Shown in pieces: positions 13,371 to 13,374 of a stretch of 13,374 nucleotides of DNA; the first letter of the stretch is position 1, and every line of letters starts with the position of its first letter. The stretch covers positions 1 to 13,374 of the forward strand of contig VMEY01000008.1 in the NCBI GenBank assembly GCA_007375785.1, written 5' to 3'. This DNA comes from Parcubacteria group bacterium Athens0416_74. GTDB taxonomy: Bacteria; Patescibacteriota; Minisyncoccia; Phycocordibacterales; UBA2100. Both the position numbers and the translations under genes were made by a program. The notes beneath the pieces were generated by a model, which made no database searches, was not told the DNA's origin, and worked only from the letters and a program-made list of their open reading frames with translations.

Positions 13371-13374
13371 GCGT

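Overview
The window looks like chromosomal DNA from a small-genome member of the Candidate Phyla Radiation (Patescibacteria, probably a Parcubacteria-type lineage). This is inferred from four things: a secretin-less type IV pilus (T4P) operon, tightly packed genes, almost no Shine-Dalgarno sequences, and a pilin that fits the Patescibacteria pattern. No 16S rRNA or other taxonomic marker is present, so the assignment is an inference.

Region 1 (1-8134, all minus strand) is a T4P locus. Read in the direction of transcription it runs pilM - pilN - pilO - a small one-pass membrane protein - pilB - a stand-alone CheY-like receiver - pilT - pilC, with gaps of at most 12 nt or short overlaps. After a 187-nt gap with its own promoter comes the major pilin, then a strong intrinsic terminator, then the 5' end of a prepilin peptidase gene that runs off the left edge and looks abnormal. 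PilB (extension ATPase), PilT (retraction ATPase) and PilC (platform) would drive assembly and retraction, PilM/N/O would form the cytoplasmic and membrane alignment complex, and the receiver could tune motor activity.

Region 2 (8157-9524) holds compact housekeeping-like genes: a pterin-4a-carbinolamine dehydratase family protein (minus), a divergent ComF-type phosphoribosyltransferase (plus) whose start lies only 30 bp away, and a convergent SemiSWEET/PQ-loop membrane protein (minus). ComF next to a T4P/PilT locus suggests DNA uptake.

Region 3 (9590-10173) is non-coding. An intact tRNA-Ser(GCU) is surrounded by partial copies of tRNA ends, direct and inverted, by several hairpins, and by a 113-bp element bounded by perfect 14-bp inverted repeats.

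Region 4 (10174-13374) appears by eye to be lower in GC and accessory. It carries an SH3b-M23 peptidase with no signal peptide, a Vsr-like endonuclease, a C5-cytosine DNA methyltransferase, and a convergent protein made of two copies of a double zinc-ribbon module that overlaps the methyltransferase 3' end. No ordinary restriction enzyme is recognisable.

A feature shared across the window is that most first genes have a -10-like box ending 6-8 nt before the start codon, which predicts leaderless mRNAs. The pilin is the clear exception, with a leader of about 30 nt.
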